Assembly: GCF_964204865.1 (NCBI RefSeq)
Contig: NC_135255.1
Coordinates: forward strand, 14,599,135-14,663,134
Source: Styela clava
Lineage: Eukaryota; Chordata; Ascidiacea; Stolidobranchia; Styelidae
DNA: 64,000 bases
Direction of reading: 5' to 3'
The notes below the pieces were generated by a model that did not search any database, was not told the origin of the DNA, and saw only the letters and a program-made list of their open reading frames with translations. Of this stretch, positions 12,801-26,944 are shown in pieces. Each line of letters starts with the position of its first letter. Positions within the stretch are counted from its first letter, which is position 1. A program made the translations under genes and the position numbers.

Positions 12801-15800
12801 AAAAAATATTATTAACCATTTTTTAGGCTGTGTAAATTTATAAAATAAACAGTAGAAATAAATATTCGACAGGATGATGAAATTTGCGTCAATACTCTTT
12901 AGACAAGTATCGAATATTTTTTTGACAAAAAAAAGTTTGATGATAGTTATATATTGAATTATTTTTTAGTAATTTAGTGTCAATAGATACAATTAAGCGA
13001 TACTGTTTGCTGGAGACCAAAAAATGAATGATTATATATTATGGTAAAAATATGCCGCAAAGATTATTATAATCAAAGTATCTATTGTCGATGGTATCAA
13101 CATCGTTCGCGCTTTGATTAAAGTTTGTAAAAAAAATCCTCTGCAATAAATTATAAGGGAATAACGAAATATCGTATATCTCCTTGACAAATCGAAATCG
13201 TAAATTAAGAATTGACAGAAACTGATAGGCACGCAAATACTTTCGCGGTCAAACACTTCCAAGTTCCGGGCTTTTCGCGCCTCGAAAGTTGAAACCAGTC
13301 CCAAGTCTGCCTCGTCAGTTCTTTAACGATGTCAGTTTTGATAAAGGTAATATTAGTCAAAGATGGCACAGGGTTTGAATCGCGTGAACCTCTTTTGTTT
13401 CGTACTTAAACTTTATTGAGCTTACTTTATTTTACTCTTAAAATAGACACCGTCTTCTCAACGGACAATCTCGATGTAAAACAACAAAAAATCCGACAAA
13501 ACACTTTGTTGAATTAAATCGTTGTAAAAAAGTGCGATTTTCTCCGATCACCCATTAGACTTGAGACGAAGTGACAGCTAGTAGATATTCGATACTCGCT
13601 ACTACAGGTGTCCCCCATCACTAACAATTAATTATCGATGTGATAATAAATCCGGCATTGAACACTAGACTAATGCGGTTGGTATTGGGTCGGTCAGTGG
13701 ATGGTGTTGGGTGACGATGAACAAAGATTTAAAAATCAATAAAGTTCCGATTACCTTATATCGGGCGGTCAATCTCAATGCAAGAGTTTCCCAGACGCGC
13801 AAGGGTCGCTGGTTTTGTGCTTTTCTGCTAATTGAAACAAAGTGTTTGTTAAATTTGACTGTTTTGCTGACCTAAGCTATATCGGAATCCTGCTTGTAAA
13901 TTTTACCTGCACGATATCCAGACACTAGTACGCTAACGTTACAATATGTTTTGTCACTGCGCGTAAAGTGCTTCTCTGCCTACTTACTCTCACACATTTC
14001 AAAAATGCAGTAATTGTGAGAAATTCCAGAACGTTCTACAGCAATGGGACTATTTCTATAGACTAGGCCTAGTTAGTTATAATAAGGAAATGTATAATTT
14101 TTATTCTGTTGTTTTTTTGCGACACATACATAGTCAAACGGCACTTTAGTCTTTATGCTGTGGATGAAACGTTTTGTTTACCTTCATGAGTTTTTATTTT
14201 TATAAAACAAGAATGTGACAAAAGAAAAGGTGTATTGGATGCAGTAAATACGTAGTCCTACAAGAAGATAGTGTACTTCGAGAAGGGGGACAGGATGTGA
14301 ATGCTTGTATCAGTGTAAGTCAAATTAACTTTTGGGTATCGTCGAGTAGATTGATATATTTTACATTGTTAGAAAGTTAAAAAAGGTTCCAACTTATTAT
14401 GCATATTTGATAACGCACCCCAGTATAATAGTGCCGTATTCTTCCTCGTACTATTTACATAGATATCTAGGACATTATGCAAGATTATGGTGATAATGAT
14501 AAGGTTAAATCTTCGTGCGTCACGTAACCTTGAAGTTGTATTTTCCCTCGAATCAGCAAGATACATATAAACAAGAAATGTTTGCAGCAGAAACATTTTC
14601 CTTCGTTTGATATGTCTGGGCTGCATGGCGTGCAAATCGAAGCAACAGATTTCCTATGCGTCCAACATACATTATGTGAAACCGTTTTTCCAAAGTGAAT
14701 CGTTTAGCTAATATACTGTGTCATGTTGTTTGCTAAGTGCGGCGTACATAGATAGCCGACCTGCGGATGAACGAACTAGTCATGGCCGTCGTGTACAATG
14801 ACATCAATATGGATGGAAATCATTAAATACGATTTTCATTGACCCATCTTAACTTAACGCGGTCGTATCATAGATCAATCTCAATGAAAAGTATAGTGTT
14901 GCAAGTCCTCTTGTTTTCCACGACGACCCGGAACTCTTCAAACTGTTATCCCAGTTTGTTGCAAATTAAATGTAGCGAAGCGAATGGGGTCAAGATAGAC
15001 ATGCTTTGAGGTCACAGGAACGTATTTTATTAGGCGTTTCTATAGATTTATTGTCATCAGAAAGAAAAAAATGTTGATAAAAAGTGCTGTAATTTCATTT
15101 ATAATTACGTCGTTAATCAGATGAGTTTCGATGATTATCTCTTATATTTGGTTGCTAGAATATTAGTGAAATAAGCAACAAGGTTTCGTCATCATTAATT
15201 ATATATTCCATTTTGAATGATATATTTAAATTTGTTTTCATCAACACAACTTTGGTACTATTTCTGAAATATACATCCTGTGGAATACACTATTTTGAAA
15301 ATATTGTTTATATTTCTCTCAACACCATATCTACACATAAACTTTATGTTTCTAAATTAGTCTTGAAGTTTATGCCAAATCCTCGAAATTTGTTTATATT
15401 TAGTTAAATCTAATCTGTGACACCAAATACAGAAAGTAGTTTCCAGCACTTTTTTGATGATATTTGAACCGTATCCAAGGACAAAACATGAGGCTTTATC
15501 GAGGAGCGTCAAGTTTGAAAATTGGTAAATTAGCCTGAGTATCACAGATCTAGTTTTTAGCCCCACCCGAGAAAGAAATCGATACCAAGGGAAAGATATT
15601 TTAAACGTGATTTTGCGTTAAATGGTCGTGTATCTAATTTTTTGGCGTTCTGGGGTAACATTGCTCTAATAATAATTTTATGTTGGTATTGGAAAATAGC
15701 TAAATTTTGAATTAATCCACTTGGAATCGCTATTTCAGGGAGTAACTAACTTCGGTAGAAATAGAATTTCTATTCCGGATAATTTTAAAATCGAAGTATA

Positions 15801-18800
15801 TTTATCGTTTAAAAACTTATATTTATCTTTTCTTTTGTACTGTATACTGTTTAAGATTTTGTTTGTTGTCATTTACGGTGATTAGTTCATTCATGCATTG
15901 CATAACAACGACGTACAATTGACGAAACAACTCAAAACACGACTTGGTAATGCTGGAGTCCCATTCGATATATACTTGAAATTTATGTTTGTCCATTACA
16001 AATCTATGTTTCTTTCTGATGTCATAATAATCAAATAATTCGAAAATTTGACGATTTTATTTTCGATTGTTCGGTTGACTCAAACAGAAATATAAGTCTG
16101 GGAAGTGAGGAAATTTTCAAACTCTCAATATGCAATTCCACAGTGAACGATTCTATAACGGTTTACTGAAAAGTACTTTATTGACTCCAGCATCGGTTGG
16201 GCTGTACAAAGTTTTTAACATTGTAATAAGTATGATTACTATTGATTGACGTTGGCATCCAAAGTGATCAACCCAACTTTTGGTTGCAAAAAAAATATCA
16301 TCGAAAATATTTTTACAGGGAAAGTGACCGACTGAAGAGTGAAATGATTAATATTCTTGAAAATAATGTAACAATGCGTTGTTGTTGACTTGTAATCAGT
16401 TTGGATGCGACCTTGTGTGTGTACAAAATACATTAAAAGGTTAGGGCGTGTTGTTCGCTTCACATTAGCCGCGACTATGAAAGCAAAATTTCGCCTCGTT
16501 CGCGGTCAAATCTACCAGAATATTTAGTTAAACGGAGCCGACACGTGAGGAGATGGTACCACTTAACACTCAATCTAATTACGTCAATTTTGGAGACAAA
16601 AATCACAGCGAAATGGGGGGTTGAGGTTGCAGGTCATCAGGGCACAAAAATGATGATGGCACACAAAAGAAAGCCGGTGATATGGTTTTCTTTTAATGTT
16701 CAATACGTTTGCTTTTTGTTCTTGACGCCCGCCGGTGACCATGTGGAACAAAGCCACTAACGTTATTTTATTCACGTATGTTTATGCGACTACAATACTC
16801 AGGTGTGAACGAGGGATTAATCACGAAGAAAATACTAAGAAAATATCAATTTTAACCGCACACAGTGGTACTTTGAAAAATCGATAGCCATCAGTACAGT
16901 TATGGTCAAAACAATGAGCTTAATGAAACATGTCCGGTAAGGTTACAACTGAAACAGTACCGGCATTTCGTTTTTCAAATGTACACTGACGAACATTCCA
17001 AACTGCAGTGTTCCGAAACTTTAACTACAAAGGACATATCAGTCTACTTGCAAATATTTAACTTTACAGCGGTAACAATCATTACCGCTAAATTAAACAC
17101 AACTTAAATTATTTTTTTAACAGTGTGAATCTTTCTTTTTGGTGTCATACATCAAAGCAATAATGGATAGATTTGGGTGAATAAACACAGAGGAAGTTGT
17201 GTAAGACATCAACATTCTATATTGTCGATATTTTATTATTATTTAGCACTTCTTTTAATAAAAAACAAAACAGATTCCGTTTCATTTCGTGAAATATAAA
17301 TCAGGAAGAAGGAATGAAAAATTATCGTAGGGTGGAGCGTGCCATTATCACCGATATACTATATTAACATCATATTGAATTTCATTTGTTAGGAAACTGA
17401 AAATAAACCTATCCGGAATAAATATACACTGCAATAAAATGAATGAATTTTACAATATAATTTAGTACTGCAGTACAATCAGATTAGCCGACGAGCGTCT
17501 TTATATTATTTTATATTTATTATATATATTTTTGAAAAAAAAAAGGTGAGTTGTATTAGTAATCAGGATATGTATGGATAACAGGTAAATAATACCACGC
17601 CTGAAGTTACAACTTCAATAAAAAAATTATTGGTTATTTCATAAATATATTTTCAATTGAAAATTATTCGACGAGATTATCTACTTGGATATGAGACAGA
17701 TTTTAATTAAATAACTTATTTAATTAAATATTTTAAAACTAAATTGCTTCAATACACGGAGCATAAGGAATAGTTTACATTATTTCGCTTTTTTAAAATT
17801 AAATCTAGTTTTAATATTATATCCTATATAGTGTTTGGCTCACAGCACCCTCCAAATTGGTATATATATTCATTAAATATTTTTTGTTTTTATTTTTCCA
17901 TTTTTTTCCAGTCTGAATCAAAATTTTTTTTTTTTTAATAAACATCTTCAAGTAAACTTGCACGTAATAATTTTATTTCTCCAATCCATCGGGTATTATG
18001 AACGCAAAGAATTAGATTTTAAAAAATCTTAAAATGTGATTCCGATTCATCTAAATATGAATCTGTTACTATAAATGTTACGCACGAATTTAAATAAATA
18101 TGGATATTATTTATCCTGACTACATAATTAATTCAGTTTAATTCAGAAATTGTTTTCACCTATTTTTTTCACCATTGTTCCGGTTGTATTTTTCCAAAAA
18201 AAAAATCGGAATATCCAAACTATCAGATTCCAATAAAAATGAAACTTTCGCGACATTTGGGGGGAAATAGCAACAAAATGAATCTAAATTTTGCACGAAC
18301 GCCAACGTATTAGGAAGCGGATACGTAGACTTTTAAATTTTCAATTACCGACGAGTAATAATCCCTTTGATATTGAACTTGAGGGCACGCCCTCTAAGAA
18401 AATCGTTGCCATCTGTACTTTATCCGTACGTTGTACTTTCGTTAACCCGGAAAAATTTCCCACGATTGAAATTGGCATTTAAACCTGTTTTCTTGAAACT
18501 CAATCTATTCTGACGAAAATTATCCATAGTTTACGGATTGAGCAATGTAAAACTAGCAATTTGTTGTTGGGCGCAATGGGCTACCTTGTTAGCACGTTAA
18601 ATCTGAGTTGATGGTCTCAGAATCCGAGTTCCAACCTTCGTGACCTCCACAGCACCTAATATACAATAAATTTGATAGGCGATGCCAAATCGGAAAATTT
18701 CAGTCTTCCCATAATTAAATATTGATCATTGCACCTATTTTTGTCGCCTTCTTCAAAGCCCCAATGTAAAATGCCTCACAGAAAAATGAAACTACACTTT

Positions 18801-18911
18801 ACAGAGTAGCTTGCTACATATTTATCGCATATTCATAAAAATCGTTTTTTTTTCTTCATATTTAGCAAATTGTGCGTTGTACATTGATAAATAAATTAGA
18901 ATAACTCTAGG
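3893..18911. other. 15-kb gene-free interval upstream of the ASCL gene
   Basis: I find no open frame with a recognisable domain or a convincing splice partner anywhere in this AT-rich stretch. The open frames near 7540-8153, 8696-9052, 10547-10894 and 18291-18482 are low-complexity or lack domain signals and exon neighbours. The only local structure I could define is a 40-bp tandem duplication at 4958-5037. The interval lies between the start of the phosphatidyltransferase gene (minus strand) and the start of the achaete-scute gene (plus strand), so it holds both promoters. It probably also holds regulatory DNA for the developmental gene, but no individual enhancer can be named from one sequence. 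Confidence 0.5.
4958..5037. repeat. 40-bp tandem duplication, two copies
   Basis: Two adjacent copies begin at 4958 and 4998. Each starts with GATTGCCCC, then CGATATCTTGGCC, then ATCCGAC, and they differ at only a few positions. No coding frame or known element is associated with it. Confidence 0.7.
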
Positions 18912-21263
18912 ATGGATCACCATTACGGGAATCAAATGCATATGGCGGCTTTGTCGATGCAATCACATCAGCAGCAAAGCGGTCAGCAACATTACCATCA
19001 CCAAGGCGGCCAGTATCAACAATTTTATCAGGACTACGCCGACGTTTGCTACCAATCACCCGCTTATCACGATGCTGGATTTTCCGGTGACCAATACGGA
19101 TATCACCCGACAGCATCTGTCCCTTACGGCACTGGTATTGAAAGTTATTTGGATCCAAAATATGCTGCAAATCCAGCGGCGTTTGCATCAAGATTGCCGT
19201 ATTTACCTTTTCATGCAGCCGCAGTGGCAGCGTATGGTATGTACGATTACAGTTTTGAGCCTGCATTTATCAGGAAAAGAAATGAACGGGAAAGACAAAG
19301 AGTGAAATGTGTCAACGAAGGATATGCACGATTGCGGGAACATTTGCCAGAAGAATATGCGGAAAAGAGATTAAGCAAAGTAAGATTAATTCAGATGAAA
19401 GATTCAATTGCGAAAATTTTTGAACTTTTTCGATCAATACTTTAAAGAAAAAATAAGCAGAAGGTAAAAGTAAAAATATCTTATACCAACATGGAAATAT
19501 AACGCTATTATTTTTAATTAAAATTTATGATCAATTGTACGCTTTTTTACTGCTCAATTCGTTTTATTGGTGGCAAATTTTTCTTCGATCAATTACGCAA
19601 TGCCCGTTATATATTTTATACAAGGCACACAAATATATATGTAAAAACAAAATCATTTAGGTTGAAACATTGCGTGGGGCAATCGTGTACATCAAGCAGT
19701 TACAATCCATACTTGGATTCGATCCCGAAAAGAGAGGAAATCGTAAAAAGAATGATAAAGAAAAGACAGAAGAACAGGAAAAGAAAACAAACGAAATAGA
19801 ACAAAAATCCACTGAACAGTCATCTGGAACAGACACTCAAAAACAAAATGAAGGCCGTATTGATAGCAACGATAATTCCCATTCAACACAAAACGCAAGT
19901 AATAATATATTACGATCCTGCGCGTTTAGAGAACATAATACAGCGAGCAATGATATCAAAATGGAGTCTGCTCTTTCTACACAGAATGGTGATCTGGAAC
20001 ATAATTATGAAAATGAAGAATCGTTACTACCCTCATGTGCGGCCACAAGATTTCAATCCTGTATGAAAGCCCAAACGAACGAGACACCAATTAAAATTTC
20101 AAGTAGGCCTAGCTCGACTGATGTTTCACAATTTTCACCGCGAAGTAATATTGTTTCTCCTTTTGATTGTCAAATAGAGGAAGAGAGAAGAAAAAATTTT
20201 ATCGAACGGAGTTCTTGTTATCACCGAAATGATTTAACATCCTCACCGAATTCTGACATAAATGCGAATATTATTTCTTGGAATCAAACAATGTCAAAAC
20301 AAAATTCCATGTTTAATTACGCAGACGAATATACAAATAAATCTTATTCTCGTCGAATTCTAAATAACGGTAACAATGATACAGAGACGTTTAGTGCTAT
20401 GTTTCGTAATTCAAGACAACACCCGTATATTAAATTTGCTTCGATGAAGGATACTAATACTGAACGATGGGATAACGATGTTAGAGTTAAAAAAGAGACA
20501 CACACACCTCCTCCGTATGTTCAATATGATCTTCAAAACCAGCGAGAGAATTTGGTTTATCCGCCATATCGTTACAACTACTCAGGTAAGAAATTAATTG
20601 TGGTTTTTAGGTAAACTGTGATCCGCCGAAAAAAAAAAATTTTTTTTTTTTCACGTTACCCAGTACGTGGATAATTTTTATGTATCGTTGGGTTTGGACT
20701 ATTAATGACTTATTCGATAATGACAGAAAAAAGGTTTCAAATTGACAACCACTAATTACGACAATGTGCCGTGTATGAAAAGAAAATTGTATTTGTTGCA
20801 GTTCTAATTTTTATTTGGAAGCAAATAATGATAAATAATAATCACGCTATTATATGATTTATACTCTAAAACAAAAATCAAATACCTATATCTATTTTTT
20901 CTTCACAATTTCATATTTTAAACAGCGCACTCTGTGGATACTTATGTGTATATAGATCCTTCAAATTGATAATTTACACAGCAGTAGCATTACAAAGTTC
21001 ATCTTATCGAAGTTTTCTTTAAATCTTTCAAATCAAAATTTTCTGAACGTTAACATTGTACAGCAATATTGGCGATAAAACATACAGCGCATTTTTGAAC
21101 ACTACGACATAACATCGGTTCTCAGAATATAATGCCTATTTTTTTTTTTCTAGCATCGTTTCATAATAACGCTATAAACATGTCTCAACCCGGGAGAGGA
21201 GGCCAATCAGATGGATTCAAGTCAGATACAAGTCCAGAGTCATCATCAGGTCAATCTTCATAA
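18912..21263 (+). CDS. Achaete-scute family bHLH transcription factor (ASCL3/4/5-like)
   Basis: Three exons: 18912-19379, 19661-20585 and 21154-21263, with GT-AG introns in phase 0 and phase 1, giving 500 residues. The basic helix-loop-helix domain lies at about residues 119-174. The basic region and helix 1 read RKRNERERQRVKCVNEGYAR, with the N-E-R-E-R-x-R DNA contacts. The loop is short (LPEEYAEKRLSK), and helix 2 starts exactly at exon 2 with VETLRGAIVYIKQLQSIL. The RVxxVNEGYARLR and KVETLR blocks mark the achaete-scute family; FIRKRNERERQRVKC is closest to ASCL3/4/5 as I recall them. These proteins dimerise with E proteins and bind E-boxes to drive neural, epidermal or gland fates. The N-terminus is rich in His, Gln, Tyr and Ala. 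The tail after the bHLH is about 325 residues, polar and rich in Asn, Ser and Lys; typical family members total about 180-260 residues. Exon 3 ends in a Gly/Ser-rich stretch before TAA. Possible poly(A) signals lie at 21535-21540 and 21606-21611. Confidence 0.9.
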
Positions 21264-24200
21264 AAAAGACGGACACTGAGTGTAAAGAGTATAAACAGAA
21301 CATTGTTCCTAATTTTTTGAAGTTGTGTGTAAAACAGGAAGTTAGCGTTGGTCAAAACGATAGGAATGAAGAAACAGGAATGCATTCTTATGTTCCAAAA
21401 GTTCTATTTCAATTTTTACTCACATGTTTACAAAAAAACTTTGGTAAAACATAAATGTCAAGCTTTTCTGATCTTCAAGTCTTTAATACACAATAATCTA
21501 TTTTCTTGATATATTTATGCTGTAAATAAATTTCTGACAGTTCTGTTGTGAATATAATGATATCAATCAACAGTTAACATTTTTTTAAATCTGTCATCTT
21601 CGAGAAATAAAAAACAGAATGAAAAATTTTAGCAAAATGTTGGCGAGTTAAAATCGTTCAAGTTTTTAATACTTTTTTCGAATATTTTGTTTTTGTGAAA
21701 TGGTTGGAAATCCGCGAAAGGACAATTGGTGAGACATCAAAATTTTGATTTTTTGAGACTGAGGGTCGTCACATGGGAGAGATAGAATTATACATAATAT
21801 ATTTATATCAAAGTGTGCCCGTGCAAAGTATATAACAATAATATTATTGAATTTGCTTCAATATGATGTTTAACAGATGATTTTCAAAAATCTCGGCCCA
21901 ACCATAATTTCTGGATGCTCAGCACGTATGCGACATGTACTCGCTTAAATAATAATTTGATTTTAGGGTTAAAATTTACCCCAAAAAGCATCAAATATCT
22001 ACATGATCCAGTGCGCGACATCTCACTGTAACTCATAGTCTTTATTTCATACCAAAAGCAACGAAGAATATCTTTATGCATAGGGTATAGGCATAATTTG
22101 CTCAATTAATCAAGGAATTACAAATTAGATATATGTGTATTTTCTTTAACCTCTATGCAAGTAAATACCTCACCAATATGGCCATAAACAACAATCATCA
22201 ACAGCATCAAAAATTAACGTTTTTTACAAGACAATGATCAAGGACCTCCCATGTTGCGTGCATGTGATGACAAAACATTAGTAGTTGATTTTGCTTGTTG
22301 TCGGTCCTCTGACTTCGTCTGCTCCTATTGGCATTGTTTCAGCAAAAATTTATATTTTCCATTGGTTTTAAATATTTTAACAAAATTAAAATGAAGCATA
22401 AGAGAAGTTTACAGAGAATAGAAACGTGCAGACGGTTTCTCGTTTAGAGTTCTTTTGGTTACAATTCCAAGTTCATCGGCTCTTTGAATACTAATATATA
22501 TTTTTCATTACGATTGCGTTTTGTTTGTACCATATGTAAAATTCTATAAACATCGCTGCCGTTAATTACCATTTTGGTATTTCAAATTACTAGATGTAGG
22601 TATATTACAGCGCCACCTAAAATACAATTATATTGCAAAATGTTTTTTTTTCGATTACTTGAAAATGTTGTGTAAATGATACTTATTCTGTTACAGCGTT
22701 ATAAAAATACCATTGAGCCGATTACTGGTCGATACGCACTTGGGGTTCGAAAGTAATTGATAGCATTCTTTATATAAAGATAGGACTTGACACCCCTTGT
22801 AATCGGGACGGTCAACAAATAGGGATAGTCGCTTCTAATGAACCGAAAAGTCAGATTAAATGAGTCAACGTGTCAGTAACGCCTCTTTGACGACTATATA
22901 GTTTCGGGATTTATAAAATATTTGAGTGTTATTCCTTTTGGTGAAAAAACCTAATCGAGGATCATGAAACTGTAACATAATATATTTTAATCGGCGTAAA
23001 ATGAGATTAAATCGTATCTAAAAGTAAACAAGTCGGTTATTTTGTGAATACTGGACTGCATTAAACTGAGTTTAGATTAATTACAACTACAGATGTAGTG
23101 TATGGTTGATTGTGTTCATCTTATTGAGCACGTTTTTTTTTTACAAAAATGCGGTTGATACGAAGTGATGATTACTCCTTAGGGCTCAGGCAATACGTGG
23201 AAACAAATAGTGTAAGTACGAATGCATAAAAACGTCGCATTTTTCAGATTGTAACTTTTTAGACGATTTGCCTGAATGTTTGAATAAATACTAAAAACGA
23301 TAAAATACAATAAAATTCTTCTGTTTCCGCGTTTTCTACAAACCCCACTCGACCTTCAATCCTGACGACATTGGAAACCACCTCGAACAGATGTAATCGT
23401 TGGTGCAGTAGATTTGAACCTTGAAGCGAAGGTGTACAACGTAAGTTGATTGAAAGTGCCGGACAGTCAAATTGCGTTCGTCGGGGATGAATCATAAAAT
23501 TTTCCATGGACATGAAATGCCTCATCTTTGAGCTCAATAATTATGATCTGCGTGCGGCGCCAGGTCTTCAATAAGTTAGACCAAACAAAGTGGCTTACAT
23601 GATGAGTTCCCACCAACGTGCGGTAATCTACGATTAAAACGGGGCTATAGGCGTCACGCTACGTCACTCAAATTTAAACGCCTAATTTAGCTTCAACTAT
23701 GCGGACAAACGTGGGGATGTTACTTCATCCCAACCGCCGACGTTTGCAGTTGAGCATTTCGACTACCGTATCCAACCACGATAATGACTTCTGGTTTTAC
23801 TTTTATATTTGGACATGATATTCGTGATTAAGTGAGCACATAAATCCCGCCTAGACACTTTTAAACAAAACGAAGGTGTATGCTATGCAGGTTATGGGTG
23901 ATGTACATCGAAAGATGGACGGTCAAAAAAGGGGAAAAGACGGCTTGAGGTGGTCAGTGGTCGATGAAAGATAACGATACGGTTGAAATCAACTTCAAGT
24001 AGTACCTGTCACCCGTGTCACGCTGAATTGCGGCTTCGAAATTCACCTACATCGTTTGCTTTTGCAGTCATACGGTAATTCAATCAGGATCATGCTCGGA
24101 TCAAATATGATTAGCGAAGACGAGGAGGATAAGCGTGAACTTATCGTAACAATTGATCCAGTTCTTGCATGAAACAACTTTCGTGCCCACAACAGTCATT

Positions 24201-26944
24201 ACAACGTTGTTGCGATTTGCCATTTATCGGTCATCGTTCTGTCATGCAGGGTCATAGGTCAAATTGTAACATTCGTTTCGATTCGCCTGATCAGGGTCGT
24301 CCCGCCATAGCTTAAAGAGCTTCCGAATTGGTATAAAAACAACACAATACACCGATTGTATCTTATTTATAAGGCCGGGCACATGCCTTGACACGCTCGG
24401 TGTCAATTCTCTCGAGGCGAAACCAAAATGTCTGACAATGATAGGAAGCTATTTATCTAAATATCAAACAAAATAACTGATTTTGACACTAAGTAAACAA
24501 TTGAAGGAGGGTAAATACAATGGCTGCCGAACCTTCGTTCAAAACATGAACCGTGGGAAATCCGATATCTAGAATTGTTTAACGTTATAATTTGCCCAAC
24601 ATTTGAGAATAATTACACCTTTTTATTGAGGCGCGCAAACAAAAAAAAATTCATTTGGTTATTTCATATCCATAAATGAAATTATGGTATTTGTATTATT
24701 GATGTTTAGGAATTTATGCAATCTGCACCTCATACCACGAGAAAAAGCCGAATTTATTGAACATTGTTCGACTTGTTTTTATCGAGTCGAGTTTCATATC
24801 ACAAAAATATCTTTAACGTGTTTACCTTTGAATTGACATACATGTGCAAACTCACGGGACAATGGACTTTTTAAAACTAATCGCCAGGGCTGGATTGACC
24901 ATCAAGCAAAATAGACACGTGCTTAGGGCACCAAAGGAGTCACCATGCACAAAAATTTTCATAGCTAATTTTTAGTATAGGTAAGACCTCAATATTGACA
25001 CGGTAGAAATAAATTTTTGATTCTTCATTCTCAAGTAACATTTTAAACACATTGCTAAATCGAGTGGTGCCCAATATTCAACGCTATGTACACCAAGCGT
25101 TTCTATGTTTCTGTTCACTAAAAGATACATGACTCGAGAAAAATGGCAACGTGTGTGGGTGCAATAGGGGATGTGAGCGTCTAAATGATACGTGAGCGAG
25201 CAACATGAAACTCCCCCCTAAATACTCGATAGACCATAAAATGGAAAATGAGTAAAATCACGCGATGTCACTATTTTTGGTCACTAAAATAACATTGCAC
25301 GAAAAATCACATGAAAATACCAGAACCATTTTTTTCGTGAAAAAAGTTTGGCTTTGCATATAGATTATATTTACCTTTCGGCATTTAGTCCAGATAACAT
25401 AAAAGGTTTTATGATATTTTGAAAATTTTAAATGAATTTAGCGTGATAGTTTATCAATAATTTCTTTGCAATAAATTAAATTAGACAAAACGCACTGTGG
25501 AATTGTAGGTAACCTGATTCAAATCATTTCAACAACCAAGGTTACCAGGATGCTCCCATTATCATGGTGCTAAAACGCAACAAACAAGTAAATAGTGTCA
25601 AAAGAAAGTTTGGTCCTTAGAAAAGCAGCTCCTATATATGTATACAGAACCTATACATTATAAAGATTGTTATGAGAGCTCAGATCGGAGAATTGATCTA
25701 AAATCTGCATTACAATGAAGGGTCCTGATTTACAGTTTTGATTTAGCGATGTGTGCACCGTTCATGGAAATAATTTACCTGCGTGTCACGTAACTCTCGT
25801 ATTATTTTTTCTCGCATCGGTAAAGTATGCGATTGCCTCATAGTCCTGGACTTGGCATGGCAAGACTTAAATTCCAAGAAGCGCACTTTCATTTTATAAT
25901 AAACGTACTGAACAACATGGCAATAATGCGTCAAAGGGCCCGCCTCAAGTTGTAACTTGAGTCAAAAAATCCCTCTGGGGCCGTGGTTCGCCTTATTTTG
26001 GTAGCAAATCCATTTAGCATTGCTGGACAGTAAGCGGATAAGGAGATTACTTTGTACACAAAGGTATCAAAAATCCACAGTTATGCATTAAGTAAACAAT
26101 CAGCAGACTAAGTTTCACATCGGGAAATTGTGACAGAATTATTTGTCCGTTGACAAATGGCACAAGATTTTCAGCAATGTAAAATGTTTTTGTGGATACA
26201 GGATTAACCAACAACTTTACCTTCTTGATTTTTTAACTCAATTTACTACTTTCGAGCCTTTATTAAAGGTTTTCTGGTAAATACAGCTTTACGAATTAAT
26301 TGTGGTCCAAATTCTCATTCCCAGTTAATGATATAGATTAGAAAGTAGTCTATCTCAGTTAAAACAACAGTGTCATCCATTAAACTTGCGGTTTTAAAAG
26401 TTAGAACTCTATCCCTAAACGATAAATTTTGACATAACATTGGCACCTGGATCTTATATTGAAAAGTCGTTACACAGCTTAAGCTAATCCTACCCAAGCA
26501 AAATATTAGAAATTCCAATGTTACTTATTCACGTTAAATTTAGACGCCATGTCTTCTGTCACAGACCTTAAGAATATTTTATGTGTATGCAACGACTAAA
26601 CCGGGGTTAAATCCTGCAGGATGAGTGGTATCGCAATGCATGCGAGTAAAATTTGTTACTCCTTACTTTTTTAACCTGATTATTGACACAAAGAGGAAAA
26701 ACAAGCCGAGTATAAAAATGACGGGTTTTCGTGACGGAACACCATATTTCATGCTAAAAACGCATTCATTTTTTGACCCATTCCTGAACAGGGATAAGTT
26801 CTCAAAATAATACAGTGTACACATCATGTTCCGAAATGTTACAATGTGAAATTGGACTCAAACATTACATTTCTAGACGGAGGTTTTGAGAATTGATAAA
26901 CAATCAACAACGGGCTATACCACGCATTTCCGATTATCATAGAG

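Noticed and set aside
18291-18482. 63-codon frame just upstream of the ASCL start
   Set aside because: Arg-rich start only; no domain and it is separated from the ASCL exon by stops. Likely promoter or 5' flank DNA.
24885-25090. CAGGGCTGGATTGACC as a hAT left end
   Set aside because: No inverted partner and no repeat of the preceding 8 bp (ctaatcgc) was found downstream.
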